Shown here: positions 35,901 to 47,870 of the stretch, piece after piece
How positions within the stretch are numbered: position 1 is the first letter of the stretch
Layout: each line of letters opens with the position of its first letter
Source of the DNA: Isoetes taiwanensis
Taxonomy: Eukaryota > Streptophyta > Lycopodiopsida > Isoetales > Isoetaceae
Direction of reading: 5' to 3'
Length of the DNA stretch: 64,000 nucleotides
Assembly: GCA_021234155.1 (NCBI GenBank)
Contig: JAJEKV010000078.1
Coordinates: forward strand, 2,910,978 to 2,974,977
Notes under the pieces: generated by a model
Databases searched by the model: none
What the model saw: the letters and a program-made list of their open reading frames with translations, nothing else
Told to the model about the DNA's origin: nothing
Translations under genes and position numbers: made by a program

Positions 35901-37116
35901 TACCTGGAATAAAACTTCATGAGCAAGTTTGATACAGTCCCATTGGCTCTCGTCAATTCCTTGAAACAACAGGACCATCCTTCTGTGCACAATGACGGAG
36001 CAAAAAGAGACTAAGGGTGCATCCCCATTGAGCCTCGAACTCGGATTTCCTACTTTGCCATATCAATAAATCAAAGGCACGGGAAGAATCTTAAAGTGTG
36101 AGCATTTCCATTAGAGCCCGTTTTTGTGATCCGATGGAGCCCTGTGCTATGAGACAAGATCTTGTTTGCTACAAAATAAAAGCTTGCTCACTACAAGACA
36201 AAAGATTATTGCTAAAAGACAAACCCAAGTTGTATCTCGGCAATCCAGAATATTGTTTCACTGCAGTTTTGGAGCTTCAGTCTGCCTTGCCGGTTACCTG
36301 AATGGCTATAGCAGGAATAAGGCTCCAAATATCTATTTGCATTAAAGCAACAAAGATTGCATAGAATACATGCCGTGGGGTGCGGTTAGCCGGTTTCCAC
36401 ACCGGTAGCCCAAAAGAACAATCAGCGACCGCCGGGTTTTCGACCAAGAGCGGGTTTGGAGCAGATCCACCAACATATCCTAGGTATATTCTAGCATATA
36501 CTTAGGATATGCCACAAACCCATTATAAACAAGGGTTTGCCCCCTAGGGGCAACCTCCAAAAAATGAAAGGCTTATATTTGCAATAGTTATAACCTAGAA
36601 ATGCAAAAAGTGGACTAATAACAATCATTAGAATTGCAAAAATGGACTTAGTACAATCATTAATTCAATTTGGGATTATGTCTATCCCAAATTGCGCCCA
36701 ATAAGCATTATTTTCAGTGCATCTTGAGTAAGCTTTTTTGTATTAATAAAACCATGGTGTATATTGCATTCTGTGTTCTTTTTCTTTATTTACTTCAAAT
36801 AAAGCAAGGAAATGACTTGTTTATTTTGAATTAACAACAAGAGATTATATACCATAAAAATGTTGGAACATGATCACCATGATCTCCAACATCATGTTAT
36901 TTTAGGCAAATAATACTCGACTAGGTAGACAAAATAGTAAAAGTGATGTCCTCCAAGTTGCTTTAAAAGAAACAATTATACAAACTGTAGCACATTTAAA
37001 TCGCACTTGATGGGATTTTAAAGCTATGATAATCCAAGAAACACGGAAGGTATGTCTCTAAGGCAAGGAATTAATCTATGAGGGTCCCATTTTGTGCATA
37101 GCATACGAGCAAGTGT
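35901..37116 (-). other. Leader between gag and ABCC, array unit 1
   Basis: Reverse-complement counterpart of 3783-5240 without the LINE insertion. About 36098-36301 (+) holds a short frame conserved in all copies, which I attribute to duplication. No gene is recognised. Confidence 0.5.
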
Positions 37117-37565
37117 TCACAAAGACATGGGATTTCCTGATTTTGGTTGGTCATTAACGTCAAAGATATCCAAACAATCTTGCCACGATAAAATAAAAAC
37201 GACTTTCATCATCCGTAGGTTTGAACAATTGCAAACAGATTCAAGCTCTTGCTCATAGGTTCTTAATTCCCAGTTTTTGCAAACTATGCAAGCGATGATA
37301 AGCCGTAAGTTCATTCAAGCGATCAAAACTTCCACGGAAGGGACTTGTGAAGAAATACCCTTGGTATCTTCTTCAAGTACTTCAGCAATTAAACTGCATT
37401 GCTTAGTAACTAGTTTATTGACTTCTTGTTCAATGGACGCCATCTTCCCTTGAAGACACACTAAGTTTTTAGCCAGCTCTTGGACTGAAACACTCTCAAG
37501 TTCCCGCTTCTCCACTTCCCAAGTGGTTTGGAAGACGTAACTTTTTCTCGCCCATTTACGCCATC
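37117..37565 (-). pseudogene. gag-like ORF, copy C
   Basis: Minus-strand frame with EKRELESVSVQELAKNLVCL and IEQEVNKLVTK (37515-37315). It then shifts near 37315, where the family sequence runs SQGSFDCLNELL, and resumes to NPMSL at 37117. The primer site on its 5' side is degenerate (about 37605-37620). Several changes are at CAG/CTG positions. Confidence 0.6.
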
Positions 37566-37620
37566 AAGTTTAGATTTTCCGAAAACTAAAACTAGATTTA
37601 CAGACCAGCTCGATACCATT

Positions 37621-38058
37621 TATTACGACTTAAAAATTTTCCTTAAGAACAATCTACGCCGCCCGCGTGTTAACGCCGACTAGCTTCCACCCGCACCTTG
37701 GATCCCGGATCCCCCTCGCTAATCGAAACATCGCTATGTGAACTTCCACACGAAGCCGGATTCCTTCAAAGAATCCCTCTGAGTTAAGCACCTACCAGAT
37801 GCTTCACTCTGATTGATCTCTGGCAGTAGCAATCTGCCTTGAGATCGTAAACACAGTCAAGGCTGCAATCCGACCCTATGGGTCCAGTGCTGATCCGGCT
37901 CCTGGCAGAAATGCGGATTCTTTGAATGAATCCTCCCAGTCGGCACCTACTGGTCCTTCCTCCAATTCGATCCTTGGTAGAAGCCACCGCCTTAAGACCG
38001 CAACCTGACCTTTAGGTCGCTATTTCCGACTCTATGGGCTAATCCCCGAATCAACTCT
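37621..38058 (-). repeat. LTR copy C, 3' part only
   Basis: Minus-strand LTR end (GTAATA at 37626-37621) back to the equivalent of copy B position 29053. It is cut at 38058 by the tandem-array junction to block P. It includes the last two of the three LTR-internal repeats. Confidence 0.8.
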
Positions 38059-38059
38059 A

Positions 38060-39626
38060 TGCATTATACGACTATTCATGCATCGTCTCTACTCCTCCTC
38101 CTGTATTGCACGTAGCCCTTTGAATCAAGATGCTGGCAGAGAATAATGGTGTTGTGACTCTGTGTGGATTAATGTGCAGTATGTAATTCTCGGTTAGAAC
38201 TGAACTGATTATGCGGTGATAGTTTGAGAGTGTGGAGGGTCGAGATCATCACGAGAAGGTACCGGCAATCGGGCAGTAGCTATCCAAAATGAGCCCCCAA
38301 ACACTTGTTTGGAGGGGATTGTGATTTTGCATTCTGTAATTGGTTGTGAAGGTATCACAACATTGAGGATAAATTTAATCTCACCCTATTTATATAGCCC
38401 TGAATAAGAGAGGCGGAAGAAACAAGGTGCTGCCCAGAACGATAGCCATTTTTTGAGACCACCTTAAATTAGAAAGTCCCATCATCTTCGCACACTTTTG
38501 GGCTTTAATCAACTAATCCTGTAGTTCAAGGTTTCCCTTATGGGTAATTCTTAAGGGGATAAACACAATATATAGGGCAAATTGTATAATTTAGAGGTTA
38601 GCTAATGGTGGCAATTTTTCTTCTATATAGAACTTACTTTATACTACCCATGGCTTAATTCACAAAAAAGAGACATCTAATTTATCGATGAAAAGCAATC
38701 GGCGAAAGTGAGCTTGTTGTGGGCAAGTTATGGCTTAATTAGCTTGTTGTCCTGATTGGTCAATGTGGCACTTTGGGGAGGGATGGGCTTACAATTTTAT
38801 CATGATTGTACACCGTCGTCAACACAAGCCTCAAGAGTATTGCAAAGCCAACTTATCTCTCCGTCTCCTCTTTACCGGTGTGTATATCTCTGGTATTTAA
38901 CAATTCTTGTAGAATAGATGATATTGCTAGGGCACCATGGCTTGAAATTTAATATAAAATTCATTCATACTCTAAATTAAACAAGGGAATTCATTTCGTG
39001 TGACTCTATGATATTACTTGGTTAGAATTACATGGGTAAGATTTCATAAAGCATAAGTATTTCACATTCGTATTTCACATAAAATGAACGTGGACCTATG
39101 ATGCATTAACGACAACACGAATAATAAAAGAACGAAAAAAAAGGTTGGAGCAATTCGTATGATCAGTCAGTTGAACAAAGGAAAGTATGGCATGTCAACT
39201 AATGAAAGATATTGCCCTAAATGACATTACTCTTGGTTGGAAAGAAGGCCAGTGAATGTATCATATTTAATATGTTCTATACAACAATGATAATCAGTAT
39301 GATCATTGAAAGATAAAAGTTTGAAATGGACTACATCTAGTAGTTTTACTTTTAATTCCTCAACGATCGGTGGAGATTGGCAACTCTGCAAAACATCTCG
39401 CCATCGCATGCGGATGGTAATCCCTACATTGTGCATATGCATAAACAGATGAGTAACTAGAGACAACCATAAACAAGAAAGGATCAAGTTAACTAACTAA
39501 TAAGAGAGCTTTATTGGATATCAAAATCCTCTCTGGACGGGCTTAGCTAGTCTCTAATGTTGTTGGAGATTGCTTTGCATTCTCCTTGCCTCGTGGTACC
39601 CTCCTATTATTCTGAAATTTTTTTGT
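38060..39626. repeat. Block P, copy 3 (array unit 2)
   Basis: Matches 30250-31817. Contains variant forms of the same CTG sites, for instance GGCTTAATTC where copies 1, 2 and 4 have GGCGAATTC. Confidence 0.85.
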
Positions 39627-41348
39627 ATAAGACGTAGATTAATGTCCTTGCTTTTTATCAAAAACGAGCTTGCCCTCGATTCCAACTCTGTATCATTGAA
39701 GTGGTTGCCTAATAAGCACACTTCCTAAGCCTATTTTCACTGCAACTAAAGGAGATCCTCGAATCTATCCTTACAATTTTGCATCTGTTGCATCTTCCCC
39801 AAGCACACAAGCAACTGTAAAAGGCTTTCGTAGCTTCAAAATCTGTGGCCTCTTTACTGTGAAATCACTTTGCCCTCCGGTCCCCCGAGGTGGTGGTGTT
39901 TCGTGTCGATGGCAAAAACAAATGTGAAGATCAAAGCATTTGCATCGGACATTGTCTATGGATTTAACTTCCTGCGCGGGCCAAGACTTTTTGTGTTGCC
40001 TCCGACATAATAACCCCAAAGATTTTGATATTGTGATAAAGTAGTATAGTTGTTGGCAATCAACCCACATTTAGAGAATTGGCGATTACTTCAAACTCAA
40101 TTTTTTAAATAAAATGATAAAGCGCATGTATAGTTCTCATTTAGAACACCGGTTCAGGTGTACCATTCAATTATTTTAATAGTGCACCATTCAATTACTT
40201 TAATTTCGGTTGACATTTACAACTCGGAAAGTTCAAAACTTGCTATGTTGATTTGCCGGCAAAGGTTGACAAGTTTCTGAGTGTTGTTGCCACAACCTAC
40301 AAAGAGTTATGAAATTTTTGGATTCTTCGTTCTCTCGCAAGATTTCATTTGTTGTATCTCGGCTTTGGATAAGTGCAACGCATCTTGCACCTCTATAAGG
40401 AGAGGTGGGAGTGCATCTTGCATCTCCTCTGTTGGCCTTCGACGATGCGCCATCCTCTAATGCCCCTTTTTATTAAACTTTAAAACCCTCATTTTGATTT
40501 CAAATTATAAAGAGCTTCTTGGTGAAAATGGTTGTTGGACATGACATTAGTGGGCAAGTTGTTAGGAGCATGCAGTATGCTAGTGATGAGCATGTAAGCA
40601 AGTTGACAACCCAAATTATTATCTTTAGTGTTCTAATTGTTATCTTCATGATATATTTCTCCGAATTGGTCCTACTATCTTTAGTGCTACTATCTTCATT
40701 GTTCTAATTGTTATCTTCATGATATATCTCTGAGAGTTGGTCCTATGTCACTCTCACCTCTGCATATTCTTTCAATGTCCAACTGATCATTATATAGTAT
40801 TCAAGTTGTGCATGTCATTCTTGTGCAATGATCTTCAATACATTGTTCCATTTGATTACATCCACAAATGACATGTAGTGATATAGGATATAGGATTGTT
40901 CCATTTCACTGCATCCATGAAGGAACCAATTAGCTACAAGAGATTCTAAAGTCATCTATAAATTGTTCCTTTAGAAACTAGCCATAAGCTTCAATCCTAC
41001 ATTATCTCCATGCCTTGATTATCTTGTGTATTTTGGTCAACAAGAGAGACTTTAACCAGAGATACTGATCCAACAATTCCACTTCTTTGCCCACCACAAA
41101 GCGGAGCTATTTCTTGATACCCGAACCCACGATATTATCAAGAGGATATCACATTATTATCAATCTCTTTTTATAGTATGAGAAGGAAAGCACCAATATA
41201 ATCTCCATTCATCCTATAGATCATGCTCCGTAAACATAACCATCCTCCAATATCTACTCTGACCCTATTAAGCACTTGAGGCCATTAAGTTTACAGCTTC
41301 TACATCAACACCCTTGCATCTTTTCAATCTAGCAGTCGGCAGAAGTCA
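39627..41348. repeat. Block Q, copy 4 (array unit 2), left of the Helitron
   Basis: Continues at 45472 after the Helitron. The last base before the insertion is the A of the AT target. Confidence 0.85.
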
Positions 41349-41352
41349 TCCT

Positions 41353-41655
41353 TTATTATGAAGTTTTAGTGTATGTCGTGCATAAAACCCTAAAACTTCG
41401 GCCGGCCTGATTTCACTTAAAATTTTGGACGGTCCTTGATCCCTTAAAAAAAAAAAAAAAAAAAGGTTATTGGGTGTTGCTATGGGCGCCGGATCTCGGA
41501 TCTGCTTATTATAAAGTTTTAGTGTATGTCGTGCATAAAACCCTAAAACTTTCGACGGCCCAGATTTCACTTAAAATTTTGGACGGTCCTTGATCCCTAA
41601 AAAAAAAAAAAGGTTATTGGGTGTTGCTATGGGCGCCGGATCTCGGATCTGCTTA
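41353..41655. repeat. 153-bp tandem duplication at the Helitron 5' end
   Basis: Two copies (41353-41505 and 41506-41655), each with AGTTTTAGTGTATGTCGTGC, a poly(A) run of 18 or 12 bases, and GGGCGCCGGATCTCGGATC. They differ mainly in the A-run length. Confidence 0.9.
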
Positions 41656-41656
41656 T

Positions 41657-42115
41657 GCTAGGGTTAGCCTAATCAAGAATGCAAGTCCGGCATCAGTGTT
41701 GGAACACCCTACATCAGAGGAAATTGCTGGTTCAGGAGTTCGCCCAGAAAGGATTGCCTCTGCCAATCATCCGCTACAAGAGGGCCATGGGTCTTCTAAA
41801 GAAGGTGATGAGACGAAATACATAGCACATCCATTTATCTTCTCTGGCTACGATAAGACATGCAAAATACATATGTCTATTTTTTTGTAGATAACAATTT
41901 GAGAAGAGTAGGAAGCCCGGCATCTTCATCTCCAGAGAGGATCACAAGTTCAACGGACCGGGGTAAGTTTTATTTTGCAAGCTATGTTGTGCTTTGGAGT
42001 TCAATTATCTGGATGTCAAATTTATAGATGCAGAACTTGCTAAAGTGAAGCATGAGAAGATTGATTGCCATATTAGGGCCTGGGAGGAGAACGAAAAGGC
42101 TAAGGCTTTAAACAA
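41657..42115 (+). pseudogene. Remorin-like gene fragment captured by the Helitron
   Basis: Three exon-like pieces. The first (41657 to about 41805) is open and Ser/Glu-rich (ASVLEHPTSEEIAGSG). The second (41891-41963) lies between TTTTTTGTAG and GTAAGT and reads NNLRRVGSPASSSPERITS. The third (42028-42115), between ATTTATAG and GTAGGTG, reads AELAKVKHEKIDCHIRAWEE then NEKAKALN. The third resembles the start of the remorin C-terminal coiled coil (AxxAKI...YEKI...I.AWE..KAKA); remorins are plant plasma-membrane nanodomain proteins. A disordered Ser-rich N-terminus fits. The rest of the coiled coil is missing. Confidence 0.5.
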
Positions 42116-43156
42116 GTAGGTGATTTATTACATAAAGCAGATTTCCAGATAAGAAGCTTCTGCCATTGTTTCAGGCAAGTTCTCTTTATTTTCTTATTAG
42201 TGTGTGAATCAATAGTTGCTTTGTTTCTATGTAAGGAATCTACAGGGGTGTTCCTCAATATGGCTGAATAATTCCTTGCATATGCCATAACTTTGTTTAA
42301 GATTTATCCAAAGTTTATGTCAATCCAGAATGACCATTGGACAAATCATGACTTGGCCTAGAATTTATGAAGGACCCATCTTTTAACAATGAAGATTATA
42401 ATGCTTTCTGAGTTGACAACGGAAACAAGCGCACAAAACCGCTGGCAAAATGCCATATGGAGGAGGTCAGTTCCATCTCATTGCATGTTCTTGCATTGAC
42501 AAGTGCATATTGCTCCCAGCAGCATAATGGCTTCAATATATAACTGCAAATAGATTTCCATGCGTCTCTGCTCCAATGCTGCAACCTGAGGACATGTGCT
42601 GCTGGGGAATTAGAACAGCAAATGTATTTTGGTATATTTGAGACATATACAATAGGAATTTGATACATGTGCGCCTAGAGTTATTTTTAGAGCTTCCCTT
42701 GAGCTTTCCAATGAATAATCTTGCTTGAGAAATGGATCTTGCATTTGCAAGTTATGCCCAAATATCTGCTAGCTGGCCAAATAGTGAACATGGTTGTTTT
42801 AATTGTTGTTGGAGGTTTCAAAAAGGAGGCAATCATTTTAATGTATATCTCCGTGTTATGTATTTAGTTTAGAGTAGTTACTTGGGGTTAACCTCCATGT
42901 TTGCTGTAGAATTAGAACAGCAAATGTAACCTCCATCTTTATGCTCTGCTGTAGAATTAGAACAGCAAAGATATTTTGCCATATTTGACATATATACAAT
43001 AGGAATTTGAAAGATGCTTGCCTAGACTTATTTATAGAGCTTTCCTTAAGCTTTCCAATGGATAATCTTGCTTGATAAATGGATCTTGCATTTACAAGAT
43101 TGAGAAATTATGAATAGGAAGCGCCAAGTTTCTTTCATGTTTACTTGATTCTACAG
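42116..43156. other. Helitron interior between captured fragments
   Basis: AT-rich, intron-like. The phrase TAGAATTAGAACAGCAAA occurs twice around 42905-42970, with a relative near 42608, and GATAATCTTGCTTGA twice (about 42715 and 43062). No gene is recognised. Confidence 0.4.
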
Positions 43157-43352
43157 GTATTTTGCGAGCATGTGGCCGTTTTTGACGCCTGAAGAATCAA
43201 GAATCATTAGAACACCTAATCCTGAAGAAGCAGATTGGTTGTTCACACCTGTGTATACTACCTGTGATTTAACACCAAATGGCTTGCCACTGCCATTCAA
43301 GTCCCCAAGAATGATGCGTAGTGCTATTCCAAGATATTTGCCATATGGATAG
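43157..43352 (+). pseudogene. IRX10-like: IRX10-type GT47 xylan xylosyltransferase exon captured by the Helitron
   Basis: After a TTCTACAG acceptor (about 43157) the frame reads NPEEADWLFTPVYTTCDLTP and then LPLPFKSPRMMRSAI. This is an almost unmistakable segment of IRX10/IRX10L (GUT1/GUT2) glycosyltransferases of family GT47, the Golgi enzymes that extend the beta-1,4-xylan backbone. The frame then diverges (PRYLPYG, stop), so the capture ends inside or at the end of an exon. The catalytic C-terminal half is absent. The residues before NPEEADW differ from the usual family sequence. Confidence 0.8.
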
Positions 43353-43563
43353 GTTTTTCCAGTTTTTAAGTGTTTTACGGAATTGAACTGAACAACTGGA
43401 ATATGTAAAATATTAAAGAAGTTTGATAAAAAGGTTGGTTTCAGAGTTGGAGAACATTATCCTGCAGCACGAATTAACCACCCCCACTCTCAGCTGCAGC
43501 CTATTTATGAACAGCTGGTATTTAAGTCTAGCACCATATAGAATAATTTGATGCAGTGTGCCG

Positions 43564-43667
43564 TGGCATAACTGCTTTTGTTATCTTTGGTGGCAAAATG
43601 TGATGTAATATAGAGTGGCATAACTGCTTTTGTTATCTTTGGTGGCAAAATGTGATGTAATATAGAG
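43564..43667. repeat. 52-bp perfect tandem duplication
   Basis: TGGCATAACTGCTTTTGTTA opens each copy (43564 and 43616). The two copies are identical as read. Confidence 0.9.
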
Positions 43668-44024
43668 TGAATCTGTATGTGTCTAGGTTATCAACATAAC
43701 ATGAAAGTGGAATATGAAGGCCCATATATGCATGGTTTCTGCCATTCCTTATACATCAGGTACTCAAGCTTGCATTATTTTCTAAAAACCATGGCCCTTC
43801 TCTACTTCAATGGTAATGAGAATTTAAAAACTTCTCCTTCAAAATTGACCATTCCTCAATTTGTTATATTGGCAGGCTTTGGCTAAATTTAATCCAATTT
43901 AATCAGTGCAAAGATCTCTTTGCATGGAGGGAATGCTATATTGGCAGGCTTTAGAATGCTTAGAACTACAAAAATTATGCAAGGTGGCAAACAAATGATT
44001 GCCGTAGATCTATATATTCAACTG

Positions 44025-44345
44025 CATTGCCATGTTCTTTTCCAACAATTACAATTTTACATTTAAATATTTAATTGTATTTCAATGTCCTTTTCCAATG
44101 CCATGTTCTTTTCCAACAACTACAATATACTTCAATAATTTTCCAACAACTACTTGAATAATTATATTGTCATGTTCTTTTCCAACGACTACAACTGCCC
44201 TTGATTAATTTAGCAGCTATTAGCAGTGTTGCAAAATATATCATCATATAGAGAAGGAAATAGATAAATTTGTTAGATCATATAGAGAAGGAAATAGAAA
44301 AATTTGTTAGATCGGAAAATAGGTAAATTTGTTAGATCGTATGAA
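44025..44345. repeat. Short imperfect tandem repeats in the Helitron
   Basis: CATGTTCTTTTCCAAC occurs at about 44032, 44102 and 44172, with shortened relatives in between. AAATTTGTTAGATC occurs three times, at about 44266-44340, with ATAGAGAAGGAAATAG between. Confidence 0.8.
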
Positions 44346-44526
44346 AAGAAAGGGTGGAATGATGTGTGATGTGGATAAAAAGGCGGCTTCTTAAAGAACT
44401 TTCTCTCTAAAGTCCATTGCCTTTTTAACCTTTTCACCCCATCGCTTTTTTTCTCGCTTCTTTATATATGACCTCCAAGCCTTTATATTTGGGGATCTAG
44501 GTCCTAGTCAGTATCTTAGGCCAAAG

Positions 44527-45222
44527 ATGGAAGACAATAATGAACACAACTTAGGTACCAAAAATCTTGGCATCATTATCAACCCTAGGGTAAGACATAT
44601 TTTTTCGATGCATCCAAGAAAATGTATCAATTTAACATCATGCTTTTGTTTTACAGATGCCTACAAAAAATGATACAGACGATGTGCTCCAACACATTGC
44701 TCAATTGGAGCAATCAATCGATGATTTACATGGTTCAATGACGTCATTCGATGCGAACTTAGATGAATGCCCGTGACATCACCCTCCCACAATTGAATGC
44801 ATTTCAAGCTATACTTTTGCCAACATCTAAATGGATGAATCCAAATGCATATTCTTGGCAACCCGCTCATTTTTATCCTTCGCATAAAAAATTACGAGAA
44901 AAGAAAACCAAATATACATCACAAACAACGAAATACATACAACAAAATACATAACAAAACTTGAGTTATTTATCAACAATCTATAGGTGCAGAGGGATTG
45001 CATATTGGACAATGTATGTCATGTTGTCCTATAACGAAGAAGACGAACAACTGAGACTGAAGAGCAACAAGCACAAAACCGAGAGAGTGATGACCAACAT
45101 ATGGAGCCAACAAAAGGATTCGATCAAGACTTGGTAGAGATACTCAAAGAATGCACCTTGGAACTCCTCGCCACCTCACGAGAGACTTTGACTATAACCT
45201 CACCTCAAACCTCCGCTTAGAT
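44527..45222 (+). pseudogene. Unidentified exon-like fragments in the Helitron
   Basis: An ATG at 44527 opens MEDNNEHNLGTKNLGIIINP, ending at a GTAAGA donor (44590). After a TTTTACAG acceptor (44656) follows MPTKNDTDDVLQHIAQLEQS. A later open stretch (about 45055-45219) reads DDQHMEPTKGFDQDLVEILK and ends at a TAG. Splice-like edges suggest a captured gene, but I do not recognise it. Confidence 0.35.
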
Positions 45223-45471
45223 TAACATTTTACTTCCACTCAAAATTGCTAAGAACAAGCATCACAATGTTCTACTCAAAGCTCTGGAGATATCGACAAA
45301 ACCATCTAACATGAAGGAGATAGGCTTCTTAAACGTTCTTAAATCTTTGGAAAGTTTTTGTTATAATAAAAAGGCACAAATGTTGAATTATACCGCATGC
45401 TTTTCTCATTGTGGCTAAAACATTTACTGATCTCCCAAAGTATGCCAAAGAACGCCGGGCACCATTACTAG

Positions 45472-45700
45472 TAATCGAATAGAGTTATGAAAAGAGATGA
45501 AAATTTATTTGTTCCCGTGTGGTTAGTGATATTAACTCCTAAGTTGAAGAACAACCCACAAAGAGTAACCATTTTCAAAGATAATAACGATTAAAAAGAG
45601 AAACATAAACCTAGAAGTTCATTAGAATAGTTTCCCACTGCGTATCATTTGAAATGTAGTGCAGATGAAGATCACAGTGGTAGATCATGCCACGTTTCAT
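45472..45700. repeat. Block Q, copy 4, right of the Helitron
   Basis: Resumes exactly where 41348 left off (TAATCGAATAGAG). Confidence 0.85.
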
Positions 45701-47870
45701 AGAATATTATATCTGAATTTTGAAAGCCTTCATTTGATTAACTAGCAAGAGATTATACCTGCAGATTTTGCAGATCCACCGTTCCTTTACAAGGCCATGT
45801 GCAAAGTGGTGGTTCTTTGCCAATTATAGCAGGCGCTTCTTGAGGCAGATGCATGTACTGGTATATCCGTTCTACAGACACAATGTAATTTGCTGCGAAT
45901 GTTAACCATTGAAGCGAGAAAATTTGTGCGTCGTTTAATGAGAGGGCATAAGACAAGGAGAGTCCACCAAGCCGTTCAAAATTGTTAAAAGTTAAAAAAA
46001 ACAGTTGAAATAGAAGAAAATGGATGTTAGGAGAAATAAATTGCCTTTACTTCACGCTTCCATTGCGTAACCATGAGCAAAGGGTTTCAAAACAGATAAT
46101 ATAAGAGTTTCCAGAAATTCAACAAGAAGTGCTACCCACTCATAAGCTATGAAAGTTTGAAGATTTTACAGAACCATCAATGTCCATAGCTTGTAAAGCT
46201 TTTACCACAAATATGCTCATTTTCAAAAGTCCAAATAGTTGTCACGCCCGGGCTATTTCAAGAGGCAAATATATAAATGGTATTTATTGAAAGTGGATTT
46301 TTAAGACTCGACATATTTGACCTCCTTTTGCTTAAATATTGATAGCCATGTACCAGAGCCAATAAGCCCCCTAGTCATTGGAATGGCAATCATTATAACA
46401 CTTTCCACGTCACAATTGACATTGCAACCAGTATAGCAATAACATCAAATATTTCTGCAAATATAAATGCAAGGCGCATTGGAATATCTATATACAATAT
46501 GCTCATGTCTAATGAAGCCTGAAAACCACATCCAATTAATTGTCAATAGTAAATCAATTCTATATTCTAGTATCATGGACACTAATTGAAAAATAATATA
46601 CCCGGGTTTAGGATTCCGCCAATAGGTGTCGAATCAAATATTGCAAACAACAAAGAATCCATAAAGCCAGAAAAGAAAGCCTTTGATGCTTTGAGGCCAA
46701 GAGATTTATATGATTTACCATGCACATGGACCAACCCTCCAGTAAAAGAAATCACTGCATAAACAATTACTAACATTGGACTTAATCTTGAGTTCGATCG
46801 TTGGCCAACCAGAAGTTGCTTCATCGTGCGCCAATTACAAATATGATTTGTGCTACCAAAGCTAGAGTGAAAATTACACCCCTTGCTTATTCCTACATAA
46901 CTCATAAGTGATCTAACGCCAAGCCACCCATTTCTTTTTCCTCATCCTTTGTTAATTGACTAACATCAACAGTTGTATTGTGCACCTTCACGGACATGTC
47001 TTTTGCATCATGAAAGACTTTTTCTTTGGCTTTAAAATATTTTCGGCTAAAGATGCATGCTCTCTTGCATTATTATGTGCATTCAGAAATGTCACAAACA
47101 TACTGCCAGTTGTCAACAACTCATCATATTTGTCGGCCTACTTTATTTCTCTAGCTTGCATCATCTGGAATTGAGATAGACAAGTTCAAGATATTCATGC
47201 AGGACATTGTCTTTCCAAATTGAATTTCACCTAAAAGACGATGTTTAGTTACATCTAAGGTTGTCAAAACTTAGCACTTCTTTTTTTGTAGCTTAATCCA
47301 TTGTCTTTCTCAATTGATCAGCAAAGTTGATGATAACTTTCAAACACCAAGTCTCTAAATTGTAGTGCCATTATAGTTTGACAACAAAGTCAACTCATGT
47401 CTGCTTTATAAGTCTAAATGTACCCTATGTTTCATCATCATGTCAAGATAGACCTAAATATCATTGATGCAAGGCACATACCAGAATTTTGTCTGCTTTT
47501 GGCAAAAACTCCACTTGATGTGTCACTAAGATGATAGCTTTAGTCAATGACATTCCTAAAATGCATTTCTGCAGAGTAAAAACTGCCAAGTAAAATCATC
47601 GGTCCTTTGACACCTTGAGCAACAAAGCAGCAGTTTGAGCATCCACAGCAGTGAAGCGATCACCCATTATGTAAATATCAGAGTCACTATACAATGCATG
47701 AGCTAGTTGTATCCGTTGCTTCTGTCCTCCACTTAAATTAACTCCTCTTTGTCCAATCTCATTAAGATCCCTTTGAGTAAAGGCAATCAAATTTTCCTTA
47801 AGTGCACACGCACAAATGATTGTAACCTTTCTGCGGCAGAGGATACTACCTGGAATAAAACTTCATGAGC
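45701..47870 (-). pseudogene. ABCC transporter fragment, copy 5 (array unit 2)
   Basis: Same extent as copy 4: NBD1 signature ([11 protein letters not shown]), here with the D-loop still in frame ([20 protein letters not shown], about 47665-47605), H-loop exon, linker, TMD2 pieces, and the pre-NBD2 exon with VSVERIYQYMHLPQEAP (45956-45760). Copy 4 has lost the D-loop frame because CAGCAG is replaced by CAAAGAA. No NBD2 and no N-terminal half. Confidence 0.9.

Larger units (their letters stand above)
41349..45471 (+). mobile_element. Non-autonomous Helitron with captured gene fragments (4123 bp)
   Basis: The element starts TC (41349-41350), ends CTAG (45468-45471), and sits between A (41348) and T (45472). 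The four paralogous empty sites (near 21965, 25265, 33517 and 53256) read straight through as AAGTCATAATC. This is the Helitron hallmark: insertion between A and T without target duplication, TC at the 5' end and CTRR at the 3' end. A short stem TGCC/GGCA (45443-45446 with 45458-45461) lies six bases before CTAG, where Helitrons carry their terminator hairpin. No Rep/helicase is encoded. Captured on the same strand are a remorin-like fragment and an IRX10-type exon. Confidence 0.85.

Noticed and set aside
33754-47870. A functional half-size ABC transporter
   Set aside because: All copies lack NBD2, the first TMD and Walker A of NBD1, and carry frameshifts and stops. The Walker B aspartate pair is changed to GD.
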